A DNA stretch of 64,000 nt from Shimia sp. CNT1-13L.2. GTDB lineage: Bacteria; Pseudomonadota; Alphaproteobacteria; Rhodobacterales; Rhodobacteraceae. The DNA lies in contig NZ_JANDJO010000001.1 of the NCBI RefSeq assembly GCF_024331145.1, forward strand, positions 558,001 to 622,000, in the 5' to 3' direction. Made by a program: the position numbers and the translations under genes. The notes below the pieces were generated by a model. The model did not search any database and was not told the origin of the DNA. It worked only from the letters and a program-made list of their open reading frames with translations. Below are positions 60,728 to 64,000 of this stretch, in pieces (positions within the stretch are counted from its first letter, which is position 1; each line of letters starts with the position of its first letter).

Positions 60728-61777
60728 TTGCGTGAACATCCGCAATCTTCGGATCTGCTGAACTGGTATGACCGTCACGCCCGCAAAATGCCGTGGCGTG
60801 TTGGCCCCTCTGATCGCCGTGCCGGCATCACACCCGATCCCTATCGCATCTGGCTGTCCGAGATCATGCTGCAACAGACAACCGTTGCCGCCGTTAAGGA
60901 CTATTTCGAACGTTTCACAGCGCTCTGGCCCACCGTCGGCGACCTTGCCGCCGCCGAAGATGCGCAGGTCATGGGGGAATGGGCGGGCCTCGGCTACTAT
61001 GCCCGCGCGCGCAACCTGCTCAAATGCGCGCGTGTTGTTGCGAACGAACGCGGGGGCGTCTTCCCTGACACTGTCGAGGAATTGCTGACCCTGCCGGGGG
61101 TTGGCCCCTATACCGCCGGTGCCATTGCCGCCATCGCCTTTGATCGCCCTGCGGTCGTGGTGGACGGCAACGTGGAACGTGTCATGGCACGCCTGTTCGA
61201 TGTGCACACGCCCCTGCCCGCCGCCAAGCCCGAACTCACCGAACACGCGACCGCACTTACGCCGCACCTGCGTGCCGGAGACCACGCGCAGGCCGTGATG
61301 GACCTTGGCGCAACAATCTGCACCCCGCGCAATCCGGCCTGCGGCATCTGCCCGTGGCGCGACAACTGTACTGCCCGCGTGAATGGCACAGCGGCAAACC
61401 TGCCCAAGAAAACCCCAAAAAAGCCCAAACCCATCCGGTTCGGCACCGCCTATATCGCGCGCCGCGTAGATGGTGCCTACCTATTGGAACGTCGACCCGA
61501 GAAAGGGCTTTTGGGCGGTATGCTTGGCTGGCCGGGGTCGGAATGGGTCGAGGGGGACACGCCGGAGCACAGGCAACCGATCCGGGCCGAGTGGAAAACA
61601 CTTCCCACCCAGGCCCGCCACACCTTCACCCACTTCCACCTGCGCCTGACCGTCAAGACCGCGCTTGTCCCGATGGACCGCACCCCGAAGATCGGTGAAT
61701 TTGTGGACCTTGCGGATTTTCGCCCATCCGACCTGCCCACGGTGATGCGCAAAGCCTTTGATCTGACCAAAGTTTGA
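60728..61777 (+). CDS. mutY: A/G-specific adenine glycosylase MutY
   Basis: A 349-residue repair glycosylase that removes adenine opposite 8-oxoguanine. The HhH-GPD domain has SEIMLQQTTVAAVKDYF with catalytic Glu45, LPGVGPYTAGAI and VVVDGNVERVM. The iron-sulfur cluster cysteines follow C-x6-C-x2-C-x5-C (CTPRNPACGICPWRDNC), and the NUDIX-like C-terminal domain recognises the oxidised base. It starts with TTG, preceded by GGAGAG. Confidence 0.95.
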   Translation: MREHPQSSDLLNWYDRHARKMPWRVGPSDRRAGITPDPYRIWLSEIMLQQTTVAAVKDYFERFTALWPTVGDLAAAEDAQVMGEWAGLGYYARARNLLKCARVVANERGGVFPDTVEELLTLPGVGPYTAGAIAAIAFDRPAVVVDGNVERVMARLFDVHTPLPAAKPELTEHATALTPHLRAGDHAQAVMDLGATICTPRNPACGICPWRDNCTARVNGTAANLPKKTPKKPKPIRFGTAYIARRVDGAYLLERRPEKGLLGGMLGWPGSEWVEGDTPEHRQPIRAEWKTLPTQARHTFTHFHLRLTVKTALVPMDRTPKIGEFVDLADFRPSDLPTVMRKAFDLTKV

Positions 61778-61845
61778 GGAAACGCATTGCACAGGCCCTT
61801 GGGCCAAATCATTATGTGCCCGCGCGTGCCAAGTTGGAGAGAGTT

Positions 61846-62979
61846 ATGATCCCGTCTGCCCAAGTCGCCAAATTCCAGAATGCCCTGCCCTTCTGGATGT
61901 CGCTGCTCCTGATCCCGCTGATCTGGATCGCCGCCTCGCTTGGGTCATGGTGGGTGCTGCTGGTGCCCGCCGCCACCTGGTATCTCTTCTCGGCGCTTGA
62001 TCAGGTCACCGGCCTGAACCTTGAAAATGCCGATCTCGACACCTCGGAGGAAGATCTGTTCTGGTATCGCGCTGTCACGATGATCTGGCCGTTTCTCCAG
62101 TTCTTCACGCTGTTCGGCCTGATCTGGTATGCCACGCATACAGATCACCTGTCGGTCGCTGCCAAGATCGGCCTGTTCTTCGGCGTCGGTGTCGTGACCG
62201 GAACCATCGGCATCAACTACTCACACGAGTTGATGCACCAGAAAGACAAGCGTGAACGCTGGCTGGCTGACATCCTGTTGTCGATGGTGCTTTATTCCCA
62301 TTTCCGCACCGAACACCTGCACGGGCACCACATCTATGTCGGCACCCCCCGCGATCCGGTCACGGCCCGTTACAACGAAGGCTTTCACCGCTATTTCCCA
62401 AGGGTTCTCTGGCAGGTGCCGGCATCGGCCTTCGCACTTGAAAAACAGAAACTCGCCCGCAAGGGCCTGCCCTGGACCGACCTGTCCAACCCCTTCTTTC
62501 GCTACTGGGCCCTACAGGGCGTGATGCTGGTGCTTGCCCTTGTCGTTGGCGGTTGGGTCGGGCTTCTCCTGTTCCTCTGGCAGGCCTACATCGCGATCTG
62601 GCAGCTCGAGCTGGTCAACTATGTCGAACACTACGGCCTGACCCGCAAACACCTGGGCGAGGGAAAATACGAACACGTCATGCCGCACCATTCGTGGAAT
62701 GCCGCGCACAAGGCCTCGAACTGGCTGTTGATCAACCTTCAGCGCCACTCTGACCATCACTACAAGCCCGACCGCCGCTTTCCGCTGCTACAGAACTATA
62801 CCGATGCCGACGCGCCGCAGTTGCCCTATGGCTATCCGATCATGACCATGGCGGCGATGGTGCCGCCGATCTGGAAACGTGTGATGAACCCGCGCGTGCG
62901 CAAATGGCGGGGCATGTACTATCCGGAAATCACGGACTGGCACGCCTACAACAAGGCAAAGACGCCGATGCCGCGTTAA
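61846..62979 (+). CDS. AlkB-type membrane di-iron hydroxylase (alkane 1-monooxygenase family)
   Basis: A 377-residue membrane protein with six or so helices and the three histidine boxes of the AlkB family: HELMHQKDK, EHLHGHH and LQRHSDHH, plus the NYVEHYG block. It hydroxylates terminal alkyl groups, given a rubredoxin and reductase. Neither is adjacent. GGAGAGAG lies 4 bases before ATG at 61846. The stop interleaves with the convergent cyclase stop. Confidence 0.92.
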   Translation: MIPSAQVAKFQNALPFWMSLLLIPLIWIAASLGSWWVLLVPAATWYLFSALDQVTGLNLENADLDTSEEDLFWYRAVTMIWPFLQFFTLFGLIWYATHTDHLSVAAKIGLFFGVGVVTGTIGINYSHELMHQKDKRERWLADILLSMVLYSHFRTEHLHGHHIYVGTPRDPVTARYNEGFHRYFPRVLWQVPASAFALEKQKLARKGLPWTDLSNPFFRYWALQGVMLVLALVVGGWVGLLLFLWQAYIAIWQLELVNYVEHYGLTRKHLGEGKYEHVMPHHSWNAAHKASNWLLINLQRHSDHHYKPDRRFPLLQNYTDADAPQLPYGYPIMTMAAMVPPIWKRVMNPRVRKWRGMYYPEITDWHAYNKAKTPMPR

Positions 62980-64000
62980 ACCTCGTGGTCGCTGGGCCGG
63001 CCCAGCGCCCAAACCGTCAGCTTCTGCTCGACCCCGCGAATGTCCTGTTCTTCGAACCTGCGCAGGCCCGCCAGGCATTCGTGGCCGCCTTCGCGGATCA
63101 CCTCGGCCCGCATTCCATCCGAAATCACCACCCGTGCATTCAGCCCACGGGTCAGGGCCTCAAGACGGCTCGCGATATTGACGGTGTTGCCGACGACCGC
63201 GAACTCAAGGCGGTGCGCGCCAATATCCGCAAGAACCGCCGGACCATAGTGAACTCCGAACCCGACACGCAGTGGCGTCTGGCCACGGGCAATGCGGTTG
63301 TTGTTCCATTCATCCAGCGCATCCATCATGTCGTGCACGCAGCGCAGCGCATTGATGGCATCATTTTCGGTCGGCTTGGGCGTGCCGAACGTTACCATAA
63401 GCCCATCGCCAAGGTATTTGTCCAAGGTGCCGTTGTGGGCAAACACGGACTTTTCCATCAAGCCGTGGAACTCTCGCAACGTCTTGATCACCTCTTCCGG
63501 ATCACGCGCTGCCGCGTATTCGGTGAAATGCACGATATCGACAAAAAGAACCGCAATATCGTGGCTGCGAATTTGCTTGAGCGGTTCATCGTTTGTCGAA
63601 AGCTCCTCAACCACGTTGGGCGAGAAGTAGCGGGACAGGTTGGTGCGCTCGCGTTCAAGCGCCGCGTTCGAACGCAAAAGACGGTTGGACCGGCGCACCG
63701 AAACGGCAAGCGTCAGGGCAACAAGGAGGAACAGCACAATTTCCTGAATACGGCGGTCAAACTGAAAGCTGGTCGGATCCATGATATAGGCCATGGCCTC
63801 GCGTTCGCCATATGCCGCGCGCACGGCCGCGCTCAGCTCTTCCTGCGGGGCAGCGAACCACCACGACACGAAGGTCGCAAAGGCCCACATACCGGACGTC
63901 CAGGTGCCGATCGCAATCACCGTGCGCCAGGAATAGGCCATGGTGCCCAGCGCCAGGATAATGAAGAAGTACTTGAAGTTGTCGAACTGGAACTGCATCG
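62976..64000 (-). CDS. Adenylate/guanylate cyclase-domain protein, partial (5' end outside window)
   Basis: The visible part holds an N-terminal membrane region (FFIILALGTMAYSW, MWAFATFVSWW, IVLFLLVALTLAVSV), a coiled-coil-like linker (RLLRSNAALERERTNL) and a class III cyclase catalytic domain. The metal Asp residues are in VLFVDIVHFTEYAAARDP and KYLGDGLMVTFG, and VGNTVNIASRLEALTR is the conserved end. It probably makes cAMP. A methionine codon at 63998 may be internal; the frame runs off the right edge. Confidence 0.87.
   Translation of the reverse strand, partial: MQFQFDNFKYFFIILALGTMAYSWRTVIAIGTWTSGMWAFATFVSWWFAAPQEELSAAVRAAYGEREAMAYIMDPTSFQFDRRIQEIVLFLLVALTLAVSVRRSNRLLRSNAALERERTNLSRYFSPNVVEELSTNDEPLKQIRSHDIAVLFVDIVHFTEYAAARDPEEVIKTLREFHGLMEKSVFAHNGTLDKYLGDGLMVTFGTPKPTENDAINALRCVHDMMDALDEWNNNRIARGQTPLRVGFGVHYGPAVLADIGAHRLEFAVVGNTVNIASRLEALTRGLNARVVISDGMRAEVIREGGHECLAGLRRFEEQDIRGVEQKLTVWALGRPSDHEV

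Noticed and set aside
1-64000. tRNA, rRNA, CRISPR arrays, insertion sequences, integrases or phage genes
   Set aside because: Read for TPsiC-like and anticodon-stem patterns, regular spaced repeats, and transposase or integrase motifs; none was convincing.

Overview
The window is a dense, GC-rich stretch of chromosome from an alphaproteobacterium, most likely a marine roseobacter-type Rhodobacteraceae. The pointers are a glycine-betaine/dimethylglycine demethylation cluster with two GcvT-fused flavoproteins, DUF2125 and DUF3576 proteins, HspQ, a single large porin with tandem terminators, an FNR-type box, and the gene order of several housekeeping blocks. I see no tRNA, rRNA, CRISPR, insertion sequence, prophage or integrase. 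No gene-free stretch exceeds about 260 bp; the longest (40697-40955) separates the porin from a lipoprotein gene. Species cannot be named from this sequence alone.

Layout. 1-7.7 kb: end of a family-25 glycosyltransferase, 1-Cys peroxiredoxin divergent from an aldehyde dehydrogenase, FkbM-like methyltransferase, RluA-type pseudouridine synthase, a SnoaL-like protein and SGNH hydrolase pair, RarD-like permease, and a LysR regulator divergent from a small membrane protein. 7.7-16.9 kb: seven same-strand genes (XRE-cupin regulator, Gfa-like protein, flavoprotein demethylase, quinone-reductase-like protein, homocysteine methyltransferase, GlxA-like AraC regulator, second flavoprotein demethylase), read as a methylamine/betaine demethylation operon. 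16.9-24.9 kb: free-methionine-sulfoxide reductase, sulfotransferase-like protein, thiolase, STAS/RsbW-like pair, gamma-glutamyltransferase-like enzyme with rhodanese, HspQ, AEC transporter, lytic-transglycosylase-like lipoprotein.

24.9-35.5 kb: kinase, LolA, FtsK and an aminotransferase on the minus strand, then an amidase, divergent from a UbiH-type monooxygenase; then Trm112-like protein, LON-domain protein, CnoX-like thioredoxin and exonuclease III. 35.7-42.7 kb: glutathione transferase, a candidate FNR-controlled small RNA, OmpR-type response regulator, RibA with a degenerate N-terminal half, L,D-transpeptidase-like protein, YggS, porin, DUF3576 lipoprotein, glycosyltransferase. 42.9-47.0 kb: leuS-lptE-holA, translationally coupled. 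47.0-54 kb: glutathione transferase, small secreted protein, HI0933-type flavoprotein, MscS channel, HNH protein, enoyl-CoA hydratase/SDR pair, DUF2125 protein. 54-64 kb: pmbA-cysQ-like pair, glutamine amidotransferase, waaA-lpxK, DsbA-like protein, DciA-like protein, mutY, AlkB-type hydroxylase, and the body of a nucleotide cyclase that runs off the right edge.

The most informative parts are the demethylation operon with two regulators and repeated operator-like motifs, and the roughly 100-nt candidate RNA at 36341-36441 that has an FNR box at class-II spacing, a stem-loop, an exposed ACCUCCC and a strong terminator. Gene packing is tight: many pairs share ATGA/GTGA overlaps, and four convergent pairs end in interleaved stop codons. 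Starts were chosen by Shine-Dalgarno match and family N-termini.
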